Below are positions 36,902-48,707 of a stretch of DNA of 64,000 nt, piece after piece. The DNA is from Erwinia_E haradaeae_D. Its GTDB lineage: Bacteria; Pseudomonadota; Gammaproteobacteria; Enterobacterales; Enterobacteriaceae. A program made the translations under genes and the position numbers. How positions within the stretch are numbered: position 1 is the first letter of the stretch; each line of letters opens with the position of its first letter. Under the pieces are notes generated by a model. That model saw nothing but the letters and a program-made list of their open reading frames with translations, did not search any database and was not told the DNA's origin. The DNA lies in assembly GCF_900698935.1 (NCBI RefSeq), contig NZ_LR217715.1, forward strand, positions 1 to 64,000, read 5' to 3'.

Positions 36902-39900
36902 CACTTTTATGCACTGTATGCTGCTATATATCTCCTAGTATACAAGGTATAAGATCGCAAAGTTTTGTAAATGTTGTGCATCAGTATCATAGATTATGGT
37001 ACGACAGAAGTATGAGGGTTGACAATGTATTTCAGTCTCATGTTTTGGAGTTTAAGCTAGAAAGGTGATTGCTATCTCTATGTGAAATAATGTTAGTTTT
37101 TACAGAGTATTTTTGTACTGAAATGAGAGATAGTTTTATATAAAATTAGGATTTTAGGACTAGTAGTTGTAAGGATATAGTAGATCTATGATTTTTGATA
37201 CATATACTTGAGTGGATATAATTGCATTTGAAATATATATCTTGATTGCAGCATGAAGTATATCTTTATATTGGCATTAGTATTTAGATTAGGTTTTCAT
37301 GTGGATAGAATACCAGGAAGGATAGATGACATACGCACTGTTATTTTTTATATTTACTTTTTTTGTTTTTGTGTAAGTGATCATTTGAAATAATTGTATT
37401 ATTTTGTGTGATATTATGTCATGTTCAGAAGTATGATTGAAATTTTTTTAGACATTCGAGTAACCGATCTAGCTTGTTTCTCTTTTTAGCTTGACAAAGA
37501 GGACGGGTTGTTTAATTTTATAGGTATCAATCGATTGTGGTAATTTATTTTTTAAATCATATATTGTAGCTTTAGCCTAATTGTATTAAATGATTGATAT
37601 CATTAGCGTATATTACAATAGCTTCAAGTATGATTTTTTAGAAAGAAGGATCAAGATTATCATTGTATTTACATTACATGATCACGCCGATATTATTAAT
37701 TATTTAGGTACCAGTATTTTATGCAAGAATTATGCGTGCTACAAACATGCATAGTCATTAAGTCTCTTTTTATAGAACTATTTAGTGTGACAACGTGTTG
37801 TGTATGTTAGGTGTTTTCTGGATGAGATCATCGACTTAATGGGTTAAGTCTGATATTTTTTTGCGTATGTGTTTCGTTCGTTAAATATAGACGTAGATTG
37901 CTTTTAGTTAAACTGTATTTTTGAACTGTTTATTGTATCCATGGATATGGTTTTTCTGCATCAATGATAATTTTTGCCTGAAAATTGATACTTGAAAGGA
38001 TGAACGGGTCCCTAGCACGACGTAGATGTTAGCAAGGAGTTTGCTTATTTATGCAAGACAGCGATCGAAGATTGAGCATAAGAAATGAGGAGCACTATTT
38101 TATACCTCTTCTTCGTATCTATGTGTTTGAAGTTCTCTAGGTAAAGACACGTAGAAACAGTTTTTATAATATTCAAGATCATAGATTTCTTTTGTGTGTT
38201 TGTCAGTATGTAGTGGTTTTTTAGTCAGAAATATCATGAGTGTATGCCTTTTGTGGTAGTGTTGAGTAGTGTCTTTGTTTTCTGAGTATTCTGCTGTATC
38301 AGCATGCTGTGCAGTAAAAATATTGTGTTAGTCATTCAGAAGCTTTTTAAAGATTTTTTGCAATAAGAAGAGGTTTTCTTAACCCCAAAGTTAAGAGTGT
38401 GGATACGTACAGCTTGATATATGTGTTAGTATTGTATACAGACTATGTTTCTAAATTTTATTTTCTCGCCACGTGATCATTATTTCAGAGTAATTAGTTA
38501 CCTGCTTACTATTTTGCAATGACTCTTCTTGCGTAATAGATAGAAATACATTCTTTTAGCAGGTTAAAAGAATATCGTTCTTAATATTCTGAATTTTTAT
38601 GATCGATTTTCTGTCTACAATTATTGCGTAATTAATAATGTTACATTGATGAAATTTATTTTTTTTTAGCAGAAGATCTCGTTTATAGATCACATTAGCC
38701 TTTTATTTAAGATTTCTTCTTTTGTCTTATATGGTGCGTGTTATCTCTTGAAAAATATATAATATATTTGGTTGCATTGTAAAACTATTATGTATGAGCA
38801 GAATATATAGTTTTTATATTTCTTAATGGTATTTTGTTTTAAAATTAATGCCACTAATCATAGTTCTCTGGTGTATATCATAGAGTATTCGGTATATCCT
38901 GAAACTTATAATATACTTTTGATACTCTCTAACAGAGATGGTGACATGTTATTATTTTAATAGACAAAAAATAATTTCTTTGCTGTCCTAATAAGGACAG
39001 GTGCTACATATAGATACGATATGTAATAATTGTAATATAGGCGTTTACTTAAATCGTATTAGTCATTGATAATCATCATCAAGATGTAAAAGCGTTGATT
39101 TAAAAGTATGGTTATTGCACCGTATAGAAGATAGTATTGATATACCACCAAGTGGTATGAGAGGTCTCGTTTAATATTTTTCAAATATTGCGGTTATTGC
39201 AGTGGTAAAAGTATTAAAATTCTCTAAAAATAGTAATGTTACAGACAACGATTTAAAGATTTTTAAAGGAAATCAACATTGATAATGATTTTTTTGTCAA
39301 CCAAGCGATAGAATTACAATGTGTTCTTGATGTTATAGCGTACTATATTATATACTAGTATGTGATTATAGTGTGATCTTGTTTTATAATAATTTATTTT
39401 ATGCACGATCAAGATTAGTAGGGTTCAGAAGAAACAGAGTGTATTTGTGATACCATATGGATAGATTAATGTATCACACAGAATGACTTGTATACATGGT
39501 TATGTTGTATATGGTCTTATCAGAGGTGTGGGTATCAATTACATCAATGATATTTTCTCAGAAATAGTAAAAATGCAGAGAAACTCTCGATTCTTACAAT
39601 CCATGTTCCTGATTAGATTAGAAGTACAATGTATATATTTTATGTATAAAAATTATGAGTCTAGAATCCCCCAGAGTATTTTAATTTAAATTTTGCATGT
39701 ATGTATTTTTTATAGATAGCATAGAAAAAGATGCTATATATGTAGGTGTAATGTTTTTTCTATCCTGAGAGCAGTGATAATAAAATTACCTATGATAGTT
39801 AATTTTAAGAAATATATTGTTAATATCACTGTTTTATTGAGAGGAGTATTTTGTAGGATATTGCTCTGTTATTTGCATAGAGTGTCAACATTTTGCCATT

Positions 39901-40733
39901 CCTTCATATTATGACGAATACTAGTAAACTTAGATGTATTGGATGAAGTAATAGTATGTATCTTTGTATATGGTAGATTGACATAAACAAATATGACAAA
40001 ATTTTATATGCTATGAGTGGTTCACAATATGATGAGTTTAGAGGTGGTATGATACATATGCTTCTATTTTGATAGCTCTATCTGGTGCAATATGTATTTT
40101 TTTCTTTGAGATTGGTATTATCAGGTACGTATTGTTAGTAAGCAGGCAAAGAATCTTCGAACTACGTTTATAACACTTACAGACATATTAGCTGATATTT
40201 GACAGAAACAGCATATACGATCAGTAATATATGTAACATTATCACAGCAGAAATACTTTCTATAGAAAAATTTAACCAATCTATTAAGCCAGACGAGCAT
40301 TGATACGTGTATTATATTAACCTACCATCATACTGAAGTGTTATAACATAATGATGTTGACTCACAAACGTTGCGTTCTACTATATTTCAGAGACATCAA
40401 CTCTGTTATTGGTACTGTGTAATCTATGCAACGATTTATGGATCCAGGTAGATTCAATGAATTTGCGTTTTATGTAGTTATGTCAGTAGTTATTAACGAT
40501 TTTTAATTTGATACATATACCGATCGATTATTGAGTTAGGATATGGTAATAAAGTTATACCTGTAGGAGTATATGAAAGTATAGATAACTATGAATAGGG
40601 ATAATCCGTAGCATCCCATCAATTGTCACGAAATGATGACTAAGAAGACGATCGTTAAGGAGACATCTCTTATTTAAGATAGTAATTGTTTCGCATATTA
40701 ATAACGAGAATATTCATGTGCGCTATCTATAGA

Positions 40734-40776
40734 AGAGTGGTTTTCCGATGACCTATAGTCGCATAGATACCACTCT
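40734..40776. other. Long-looped inverted repeat after atpC
   Basis: AGAGTGG (40734-40740) and CCACTCT (40770-40776) form a 7-bp stem with a 29-base loop just past the atpC stop on the minus strand. Only a weak T-rich stretch follows. It is possibly a decayed operon terminator. Confidence 0.3.
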
Positions 40777-40782
40777 GATCAT

Positions 40783-41196
40783 TTATACTGTATTTCGCAT
40801 TAAGTCAATGACGCGTAGTTTAGCCAGTGTTTGAGCTAACTCTACAGACGCTAGAGCGACATCCATTTCATCGTTTTTTCTATTTAAGCGCTCTATTACC
40901 GCATTTTTTGCTTGTAAAATGAGATGTTCATCTAATTCACTACCGCGAATAGCGGTATCAGATAAAATGGTCACCATTGCGGGTTGTATTTCTAATATAC
41001 CTCCGGAGAGATAGATGATTTCTTTGGTTTGATCTGTATGCACGATACAAACCATCCCTGGCTTAATCGTAGTTAGAAGAGGGGCGTGGTTCGGGTAAAT
41101 ACCCAGTTCGCCTTCGCTTCCTGATATCTGAATGCTTTTTACAGATCCAGAAAAGATTCGTAGTTCTGCACTTACTACATCTAGATAAAAAGTCAT
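40783..41196 (-). CDS. atpC: ATP synthase F1 epsilon subunit
   Basis: Epsilon is the small central-stalk subunit that couples and inhibits F1. It has 137 residues (E. coli 139): an N-terminal beta-sandwich with EGELGIYPNHAPLLT and a C-terminal helical hairpin (ALASVELAQTLAKLRVIDLMRNTV). It is the last gene of the atp operon, 76 bp after atpD. glmU, which follows in E. coli, is absent. Confidence 0.96.
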   Translation of the reverse strand: MTFYLDVVSAELRIFSGSVKSIQISGSEGELGIYPNHAPLLTTIKPGMVCIVHTDQTKEIIYLSGGILEIQPAMVTILSDTAIRGSELDEHLILQAKNAVIERLNRKNDEMDVALASVELAQTLAKLRVIDLMRNTV

Positions 41197-41272
41197 AGTG
41201 AACCGTTCACCTCTATTGACAAATTATAACTATGTGTATTGCATGTCATGCCTGTATGATTTCAGGCTTGTA

Positions 41273-42658
41273 TTATGCTAGTTTTTTAGCTTTTTCTATT
41301 ACCTCTTGAATCGAACCGACCATATAGAAAGCCTGTTCTGGAAGTGAGTCAAACTGACCCTCGATGATCCCTTTGAAACCGAGAATCGTATCGGATAATG
41401 TTACGTATTTCCCTGAAGATCCAGTGAATACTTCTGCGACAAAGAAGGGTTGAGATAGGAAACGTTGTATTTTACGAGCTCGTGTCACTATAAGTCTATC
41501 TTCTTCTGATAATTCATCCATACCAAGGATAGCAATAATATCTTTGAGTTCTTGATAACGTTGTAGGATAGATTGTACGCCTCGCGCTATATCATAATGA
41601 TTCTTACCAACGACAACAGGATCTAATTGACGGCTAGTGGAGGTCAGTGGATCGACTGCTGGGTAAATCCCGAGCGATGCAATGTGACGGCTTAGTACTA
41701 CAGTTGCATCTAAGTGAGCAAACGTAGTAGCCGGAGATGGATCAGACAAGTCATCTGCAGGAACATAAACAGCTTGTACAGAGGTGATAGAGCCCTTTTT
41801 TGTAGAAGTAATGCGTTCTTGTAACACACCCATTTCTTCTGCTAGCGTGGGTTGATAGCCCACTGCAGAAGGCATGCGACCGAGGAGAGCAGATACTTCT
41901 GTTCCAGCTAGCGTATAACGATATATATTATCAATAAATAGGAGGACTGCTTTGCCTTCATCACGGAATTTTTCTGCTATTGTTAACCCAGTTAATGCAA
42001 CGCGTAGACGATTGCCAGGTGGTTCGTTCATTTGACCATATACTAAAGAAACTTTATCAATAACGCGTGATTCAGTCATCTCGTGGTAAAAGTCATTACC
42101 TTCACGAGTGCGTTCACCTACACCTGCAAATACAGAAAAACCCGCGTGCTCAGCGGCAATATTACGAATGAGCTCCATCATGTTGACCGTTTTTCCAACC
42201 CCAGCCCCACCAAACAAACCAATTTTACCTCCTTTAGCAAAGGGACACATAAGGTCGATGACTTTAATACCCGTTTCCAGAAGTTCTTGCGAGCTAGATT
42301 GTTCTTCATAGGACGGAGCTGGACGGTGAATGGCCCAACGTTCTGTTTCACCAATTGCGCCTTTCATGTCAATTGGTTCACCTAAAACGTTCATCATACG
42401 TCCTAGCGTTTTAACACCAACTGGAACTTGAATAGGGTGTTGTAAATCTAATACGGCTAGGCCGCGTTTTAGACCTTCTGAAGGGCCCATGGCAATAGTA
42501 CGTACGACACCCCCACCTATTTGCTGTTGTACCTCTAAGACTAGGCGAGTATTTTGATTTTTGACTTCCAGCGCATGATATATCTTTGGAATGGCATGCG
42601 GAGGAAATTCGACGTCAATCACAGCGCCGATTATTTGGATAATCTTTCCAGTAGTCAT
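41273..42658 (-). CDS. atpD: ATP synthase F1 beta subunit
   Basis: Beta is the catalytic subunit of F1. It has 461 residues (E. coli 460). Walker A is GGAGVGKT near residue 150, followed by GERTREGNDFYHEM with the catalytic glutamate, the Walker B region LLFIDNIYRYT, and the signature PAVDPLTSTSR. The DELSEED segment that contacts epsilon reads exactly DELSEED. It lies 168 bp after atpG. Confidence 0.98.
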   Translation of the reverse strand: MTTGKIIQIIGAVIDVEFPPHAIPKIYHALEVKNQNTRLVLEVQQQIGGGVVRTIAMGPSEGLKRGLAVLDLQHPIQVPVGVKTLGRMMNVLGEPIDMKGAIGETERWAIHRPAPSYEEQSSSQELLETGIKVIDLMCPFAKGGKIGLFGGAGVGKTVNMMELIRNIAAEHAGFSVFAGVGERTREGNDFYHEMTESRVIDKVSLVYGQMNEPPGNRLRVALTGLTIAEKFRDEGKAVLLFIDNIYRYTLAGTEVSALLGRMPSAVGYQPTLAEEMGVLQERITSTKKGSITSVQAVYVPADDLSDPSPATTFAHLDATVVLSRHIASLGIYPAVDPLTSTSRQLDPVVVGKNHYDIARGVQSILQRYQELKDIIAILGMDELSEEDRLIVTRARKIQRFLSQPFFVAEVFTGSSGKYVTLSDTILGFKGIIEGQFDSLPEQAFYMVGSIQEVIEKAKKLA

Positions 42659-42826
42659 TGTGACCTCCTATTGCTCTCTCTAAGTCATTATTGCTTTATG
42701 ACTTTTGGAGTTGTATTCGTGATATGTAGTGTATGTGCACAGTGATGACTAAAGTGACTTATTAATGTCTGCTTGAAAGTTACTGGTTTCTGTTTTATTT
42801 TTGTATATTGTATTTGTCGCACGGGA

Positions 42827-43696
42827 TTAAACCGCAGAGGCGCCCGCTACGATCTCAGTTAGCTCTCTAGTAATAGCGGCTTGACGAGCTTTATTGCATT
42901 CTAACTGTAGTTCGGTAATTAGGTTGCTACCATTATCAGTGGCGATTTTCATTGCCATCATGCGCGCAGCTTGTTCACATGCTAGGTTTTCCATAACACT
43001 TTGATATACTTGAGATTCAATATAGCGTCGTAGTATGATGTCTAAAAGTGTTTTCGGGTCCGGTTCATACAGATAATCCCAGGTTTTTTTAGGAGCGGAA
43101 CCTATGGGGTTATAGCGTGATAATATAGGTAGTATTTGTTCTATACGTGGCGATTGAGAAATGGTATTAATAAATTTATTGCTAGCAATATATAGCTGAC
43201 TAATGTTTTTTTTATCATATGCATGCAACATGACTTGCACCGGCCCGATTACATCAGATAAGGAGGGTTTATCACACAGATTATATGTTTGTGCTACTAT
43301 ATTGCTTTTAATAGATCTAAAAAATGAGATACCTTGCGAACCTATAATCGATAAATCACTTCCTACTCCTTGTTTGGACCAGGCAAGCATATCTTGTATA
43401 ATTTTTTTAAAGAGACGTGTGTTTAAAGCTCCGCATAACCCGCGATTAGTAGATATAATTAGATATCCAATGTGTTTTTCCTGTCTTCGATCGAAATATG
43501 GGTGTTGGTATTCTAAATGACCTAAAGCCATATGATCAATCACTTTACGTATAGCTTCTGTATAAGGTCTGCTGATTTCTGCGCGCTCTTGTGATTTTTT
43601 TAATTTAGACGCAGATACCATTTCCATTGCTTTTGTTATTTTCTGGGTTTTCTGTACACAGAAAACCTTATTGCGTATTTCTTTTTCACTACTCAT
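42827..43696 (-). CDS. atpG: ATP synthase F1 gamma subunit
   Basis: Gamma is the rotating coiled-coil shaft of F1. It has 289 residues (E. coli 287). The N-terminal helix carries KTQKITKAMEMVSASKL, the middle STNRGLCGALN, and the C-terminal helix the signature ITRELTEIVAGASAV. It starts 59 bp after atpA. Confidence 0.97.
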   Translation of the reverse strand: MSSEKEIRNKVFCVQKTQKITKAMEMVSASKLKKSQERAEISRPYTEAIRKVIDHMALGHLEYQHPYFDRRQEKHIGYLIISTNRGLCGALNTRLFKKIIQDMLAWSKQGVGSDLSIIGSQGISFFRSIKSNIVAQTYNLCDKPSLSDVIGPVQVMLHAYDKKNISQLYIASNKFINTISQSPRIEQILPILSRYNPIGSAPKKTWDYLYEPDPKTLLDIILRRYIESQVYQSVMENLACEQAARMMAMKIATDNGSNLITELQLECNKARQAAITRELTEIVAGASAV

Positions 43697-43755
43697 AAGT
43701 TTCTCCGTAATGCTCCGGACCTATACGTTGTTACACGTAGTAAACATCCATTTCA

Positions 43756-45297
43756 TTACCAGGATTTGGTGGTTTTGAATCTTTCTAGTAGAGTGTGGAG
43801 CTGCTCGTGAATAGTATGATTATAATCGCCTGATTCATTAATTAAAGTTAAGAGTGGTTTATTATGATGATTAGCATAATCGAGTAGTGCGGTTTCGAAT
43901 TTTTGAATATCAACAAGTTCAATATCATTTAGAAAGCCATGCTCAGCAGCAAATAGTATGATACTTTGTTGAGCAATAGACATCGGGGTATGTTGTTTTT
44001 GTTTGAGTATTTCAGTTACTTTTTGTCCGTATCTGAGTTGTATCCTGGTAGTTTCATCTAAATCAGAAGCAAACTGAGAGAATGCTTCTAACTCACGATA
44101 TTGTGCTAATGCAGTACGAATCCCACTGGATAGTTTTTTAATAATGTGCGTTTGAGCGGCGCTACCAACTCGAGATACAGAAATGCCAGGATTTACTGCT
44201 GGACGAATGCCAGCGTTAAATAGATTGGTTTCTAGGAAAATTTGACCATCTGTGATCGAAATAACATTTGTGGGGACAAATGCAGAGACATCTCCTGCTT
44301 GGGTTTCAATAATCGGCAATACGGTGAGGGAACCGGTTTTTCCTGTTACTTTCCCCTGTGTAGCATTTTCTACATATTTTTCATTTACTCGAGATGCACG
44401 TTCTAATAGTCGAGAGTGTAGATAGAAGACATCCCCTGGGAATGCCTCACGACCTGGCGGTCGACGCAATAGAAGGGAAACCTGACGGTAGGCGACTGCT
44501 TGTTTAGATAGATCATCGTACACAATCAGTGCGTCTTCACCGCGATCACGGAAGTATTCACCCATTGTACAACCAGAATAAGGAGCTAGATATTGGAGTA
44601 CTGCAGGTTCAGAAGCAGTGGCTACTACTACGATAGTATTAGATAATGCATCATGTTCTTCTAGTTTAAGAACTATATTAGCAATAGTAGATGCTTTTTG
44701 TCCAATCGCGACATAGATACATTTAATACCAGAGCTTTTCTGATTTATAATTGTATCGATAGCCATTGTCGTTTTACCGGTTTGTCTGTCACCAATAATA
44801 AGTTCACGTTGGCCTCTTCCAATTGGGATCATTGCGTCGATCGATTTATAGCCTGTTTGGATTGGTTGAGTTACCGATTTTCTGTCAACAACACCTGGTG
44901 CGATGACTTCTATGGGTGCTAACAGTTCATGGTCTATATCACCTTTTCCATCAATAGGAAAACCTAATGTATTGACGACGCGACCTAGCAAATTTCGACC
45001 TACTGGGACTTCAAGAATACGCCCAGTACATGTCACAGACATTCCTTCTATCAGGTCTGTATAGGGACCCATTACCACTGCGCCAACAGAGTCACGTTCA
45101 AGATTGAGAGCAAGAGCGTAGCGATTATTCGGTAGCGCAATCATTTCACCCTGCATGACATCAGATAGTCCGTGAATACGGATGATACCATCACTGACAG
45201 AAATAATAGTACCTTGATTATAGTGGGTGTGGGTAATATCAAATTGAGCAATACGTTGCTTAATAAGTTCGCTAATTTCAGTGGCATTTAGTTGCAT
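43756..45297 (-). CDS. atpA: ATP synthase F1 alpha subunit
   Basis: Alpha is the non-catalytic nucleotide-binding subunit. At 513 residues it equals E. coli. Walker A is GDRQTGKT near residue 169. The signature PAVNPGISVSRVGSAAQ with the arginine finger is intact, as is the start MQLNATEISELIKQRI. It begins 12 bp after atpH. Confidence 0.98.
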   Translation of the reverse strand: MQLNATEISELIKQRIAQFDITHTHYNQGTIISVSDGIIRIHGLSDVMQGEMIALPNNRYALALNLERDSVGAVVMGPYTDLIEGMSVTCTGRILEVPVGRNLLGRVVNTLGFPIDGKGDIDHELLAPIEVIAPGVVDRKSVTQPIQTGYKSIDAMIPIGRGQRELIIGDRQTGKTTMAIDTIINQKSSGIKCIYVAIGQKASTIANIVLKLEEHDALSNTIVVVATASEPAVLQYLAPYSGCTMGEYFRDRGEDALIVYDDLSKQAVAYRQVSLLLRRPPGREAFPGDVFYLHSRLLERASRVNEKYVENATQGKVTGKTGSLTVLPIIETQAGDVSAFVPTNVISITDGQIFLETNLFNAGIRPAVNPGISVSRVGSAAQTHIIKKLSSGIRTALAQYRELEAFSQFASDLDETTRIQLRYGQKVTEILKQKQHTPMSIAQQSIILFAAEHGFLNDIELVDIQKFETALLDYANHHNKPLLTLINESGDYNHTIHEQLHTLLERFKTTKSW

Positions 45298-45309
45298 ATC
45301 TGATTTTCC

Positions 45310-45843
45310 TTAAGATAGCAAAACGCTAGTGAGTCTCTCGATTCGCGTGCGCACGCTGCTATCAATAACCATATCATCTGTCTTAAGAATAACGCCTGCT
45401 ATGATAGATTTGTCTACTGTATATTGTAGTCTAATATTGGAAGTAAGACGTTTTTCCATAATTCCGCTTAGGGAAGCGAGTTGTGCATTAGTTAATGGTA
45501 CAGAGGAGACGACTTCAATATTACAAATGGACTCGTGTGCAGCGCGTAACTTGATAAATTGCTGCAGAATGGTAGATAAAATAGGTAAGCGTTTATGTTC
45601 GGCTATGACTTTGATGAAGTTTACACAAGCGTCATCAAGTTGATTACCACAAATTTTGATGAATTTTTCAGAGAGTGATTCCGGCGCTAGATGTCTTTTC
45701 ATCAGACTTTTGATTTGCTCTTGCGCTGATACTGCAGCTGCGAAGATGAGCATTTCTTGCCATTTTTGAATAACTTTGTTTTCGCGAGAAAATTGAAACG
45801 CTGCTGTTGAATACGGACGAGAAATCGTGATATCTGTAAACAT
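45310..45843 (-). CDS. atpH: ATP synthase F1 delta subunit
   Basis: Delta joins F1 to the peripheral stalk. At 177 residues it equals E. coli. The N-terminal YSTAAFQFSRE, the ERLTSVLLS end and the SSVPLTNAQLASL region fit the family. Its ATG overlaps the atpF stop by one base (TAATG). It is less conserved than its neighbours, as is normal for this subunit. Confidence 0.95.
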   Translation of the reverse strand: MFTDITISRPYSTAAFQFSRENKVIQKWQEMLIFAAAVSAQEQIKSLMKRHLAPESLSEKFIKICGNQLDDACVNFIKVIAEHKRLPILSTILQQFIKLRAAHESICNIEVVSSVPLTNAQLASLSGIMEKRLTSNIRLQYTVDKSIIAGVILKTDDMVIDSSVRTRIERLTSVLLS

Positions 45844-46328
45844 TAGACTATTCCTTTTGCTAGGGAAGTGACTAATGTATTGATAATATCATTGTGATCA
45901 GTTTGATTTATTGAACGTGAAATTATTTTCTCGGCACCAGTGATAGTTAATAGTGCAATTTGTTTACATAAATCCTCGCGTGCTCGTTGGCGCTCATTAT
46001 CAATTTGAGTTATTGCTTGTTTTACAATTCTTTTCCGTTCTTTCTCGGCCGCAATTTTTGCTTCTTCTAGAATTTGAGAGTAGCGATTATTCGCTTTTTC
46101 AATGATGACTTGAGCATCTTTTTTGGCTTCTTGAAGATAATTATTGGCAGCGAATTCTGCATTTTCTATATCTTTTTTAGTTTGTTCAGCAAACGAGAGG
46201 TTTTTGTCAATTTCTTTTTGACGTGCTTCAATGGCGGTGATCAATGGAGGCCATACATAACGCATACAAAACCAGACGAATAGGATGAATGCAACAGCCT
46301 GACCGAGGATAGTGGCATTAATATTCAT
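45843..46328 (-). CDS. atpF: ATP synthase Fo subunit b
   Basis: Subunit b forms the peripheral stalk as a dimer. It has 161 residues (E. coli 156): one N-terminal membrane helix (ATILGQAVAFILFVWFCMRY) followed by a long charged coiled coil. The start MNINATILGQ matches E. coli MNLNATILGQ. Confidence 0.96.
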   Translation of the reverse strand: MNINATILGQAVAFILFVWFCMRYVWPPLITAIEARQKEIDKNLSFAEQTKKDIENAEFAANNYLQEAKKDAQVIIEKANNRYSQILEEAKIAAEKERKRIVKQAITQIDNERQRAREDLCKQIALLTITGAEKIISRSINQTDHNDIINTLVTSLAKGIV

Positions 46329-46442
46329 ATGACGATATCTCTTATTAAGTCAATTTTCTTATGTACATAGACAGTCAATGTAGAACAGAGAGTCTCACCG
46401 CTCATGATATCTACTATTCATAGCCCTGTGAACAATATTATA

Positions 46443-46685
<243 letters not shown>

Positions 46686-46786
46686 CATAAATCTCCATGT
46701 TGTGAATTATTAAATATACCAAGGCACTATCAGTTTGTAAGCATATCAAGTATATACGTGGTTTGCTCAGTTGTCTCAAAGACCTA

Positions 46787-47608
46787 TCAATGTTCTTCGG
46801 AGGCCATAGACAGATATACAATAGTTAATACCATAAAAAGGAAAGCTTGTAGAAAAATAATTAAGATATGAAAAATAGACCACGGTACATTTAGCACCCA
46901 TTGCGACCACCATGGTAATAGACCGGCAATAAGGATAAAAATCAATTCTCCTGCATACATATTTCCAAATAATCTTAAGCCAAGAGATATTGGTTTAGAT
47001 AGCAGACTCACGCCCTCTAAAAGAAGGTTAAGAGGTATAAAAATAGGGTGATTAAAGGGTTGTAGGGCAAGTTCTTTACTAAAACCCTTAAAACCTTTTA
47101 TCTTTATGCTATAAAACAGCATTAAAATAAACACACCAAGAGACATGGATAAAGTAATGTTTACATCAGCAGAAGGGACAATCCGTAATGCTGGGAGGCT
47201 TAACCAGCAATGTTCTCCGATATAAGGAAGAAAATCGATAGGTAGTATATCCATAAAATTCATAAGGAATACCCATACAAATATTGTAAGAGCTAGCGGA
47301 GCTATTATTTTGCTATTTCCATGATACATTTCACGAACATTTTGATCTATAAAAGAAATGACAAGTTCTATTGCAGCTTGTAACTTGTTGGGTACACCAC
47401 TTGTTGCTGATTGTGCCACGGTACGAAAAATAACTAAGAAAACACATCCTAACATTACAGAGAAAAATATAGAGTCAATATTGCAAATCCAAAAATTTAT
47501 GGGAGCCTCATCCGGAGTAACTATCTTCAAGGTGCGAAGATTAAATTGTAGGTGATGAAGATGATGACCAATGTACTCTTTTGTAGATAATGCCTCTCCT
47601 ACTGCCAT
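46787..47608 (-). CDS. atpB: ATP synthase Fo subunit a
   Basis: Subunit a provides the proton half-channels. It has 273 residues (E. coli 271) and five to six membrane helices. The essential arginine sits in SLGLRLFGNMYAGELI. The N-terminal EYIGHHLHHLQ and C-terminal VYLSMASEEH match E. coli. It is the first gene of the operon here because atpI is missing; a promoter is expected in the upstream spacer. Confidence 0.97.
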   Translation of the reverse strand: MAVGEALSTKEYIGHHLHHLQFNLRTLKIVTPDEAPINFWICNIDSIFFSVMLGCVFLVIFRTVAQSATSGVPNKLQAAIELVISFIDQNVREMYHGNSKIIAPLALTIFVWVFLMNFMDILPIDFLPYIGEHCWLSLPALRIVPSADVNITLSMSLGVFILMLFYSIKIKGFKGFSKELALQPFNHPIFIPLNLLLEGVSLLSKPISLGLRLFGNMYAGELIFILIAGLLPWWSQWVLNVPWSIFHILIIFLQAFLFMVLTIVYLSMASEEH

Positions 47609-48155
47609 GATATCTTGTATCCCTCTTCGAACAAATATTCAATAATTTTCAGTTGTTCTAATGCTTCAACTATAATCTTTGCTCTAGTTTAATCATATCA
47701 TTATAACGTGATTTCTTTTACATTGAACAACATGAAGAACGTAAGAATACGTAAGATTTAGTCTATACCTGTACTTAATTTCATCCAAGAAGATTTTCTT
47801 TTAGTAATAGCTAATTATACTCAATTAACTCAATAATGCAATTAGTAAAGAATGTGAATAATGTACCATATTACTTACAATTTTGGTGCTTGTACTATGA
47901 TCGATTCTCCTTGACGAGATGAGCTCCTTGAATTTTTGATGACAAATATTGCTTTTTAATGTTTATTAGGGTGATATAATTTTGCATATGTGGCACATGT
48001 CTATAATTTAACATATATGGTATTTACCACCTTTGTAATCCTAACACTCGATGGTTAGCAAAGACATGATTATTTTTATATGCTTTTGTGACTATAGGTT
48101 ATGTCTGTTAAGAATGCGCTGAATCATCTGTTTTTTAATTTTGAATGGCGTAACA
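47609..48155. other. Divergent spacer between atpB and gntK
   Basis: 547 bp that should contain the atp and gnt promoters. I see no atpI remnant and cannot place promoters with confidence. No gene. Confidence 0.55.
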
Positions 48156-48707
48156 ATGATTAATATATCTTCTCCATTACATCATGTGTTTATATTCATG
48201 GGTGTATCTGGTAGCGGTAAATCTACTGTTGCTAATGCGGTGGCACAAAAGTTAAATATTGCTTTGCTTGATGGAGATTATTTGCATCCACGCACGAATA
48301 TTGCGAAAATGTCTTCTGGTCATCCATTAAATGATAATGATCGACTGCCTTGGTTGCAGGCTATAAATGATGCGGTATTTGCTATGCAGCGTACTAATGA
48401 GTCATCACTGATTGTCTGTTCTGCACTTACGAAAAATTATCGTAATCTTTTGCGACAAGGAAACCATAACATTGTTTTTATTTATTTAAAGGGTGATTTC
48501 AAGACTATTCAAGTACGCCTACAAGCGCGTAAAGGGCATTTTTTTCAATCTAAGATGTTAGCAACGCAGTTTGCCACATTAGAAGATCCTGATGAAGACG
48601 AAAAGGATGTGTGGATTGTCGATATTAATCAACCATTACAAAATGTTTTAAATGTTACTTTAGGCATAATAAAAGAAGTAAAAAGGAATTTTATGGAGGT
48701 TGTATGA
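48156..48707 (+). CDS. gntK: Gluconokinase
   Basis: GntK phosphorylates gluconate to 6-phosphogluconate. The P-loop GVSGSGKST is near residue 15, followed by LDGDYLHP, MSSGHPLNDNDR, VCSAL and YLKGDF, all typical. I start at ATG 48156 (183 residues; E. coli 175) because the TTG at 48141 adds five unrelated residues. The stop overlaps the gntU start by four bases (ATGA), so the two are coupled. The product enters the pentose-phosphate pathway, with RpiA also kept in this window. Confidence 0.95.
   Translation: MINISSPLHHVFIFMGVSGSGKSTVANAVAQKLNIALLDGDYLHPRTNIAKMSSGHPLNDNDRLPWLQAINDAVFAMQRTNESSLIVCSALTKNYRNLLRQGNHNIVFIYLKGDFKTIQVRLQARKGHFFQSKMLATQFATLEDPDEDEKDVWIVDINQPLQNVLNVTLGIIKEVKRNFMEVV

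Larger units (their letters stand above)
36034..40782. other. 4.7-kb gene-free spacer between ansA and atpC
   Basis: This is the longest spacer in the window. Near its left end is a dead chorismate mutase domain (36201-36440), with possible aroF remains beside it (36691-36901). A 7-bp hairpin lies at 38983-39000 (CTGTCCT/AGGACAG) without a T-run. From about 36900 to 40780 I recognise no gene, RNA or repeat; a 68-codon frame at 39483-39689 shows no homology and is probably chance. Confidence 0.65.

Noticed and set aside
39483..39689. 68-codon frame in the large spacer
   Set aside because: No homology, no ribosome binding site, composition typical of random AT-rich DNA.
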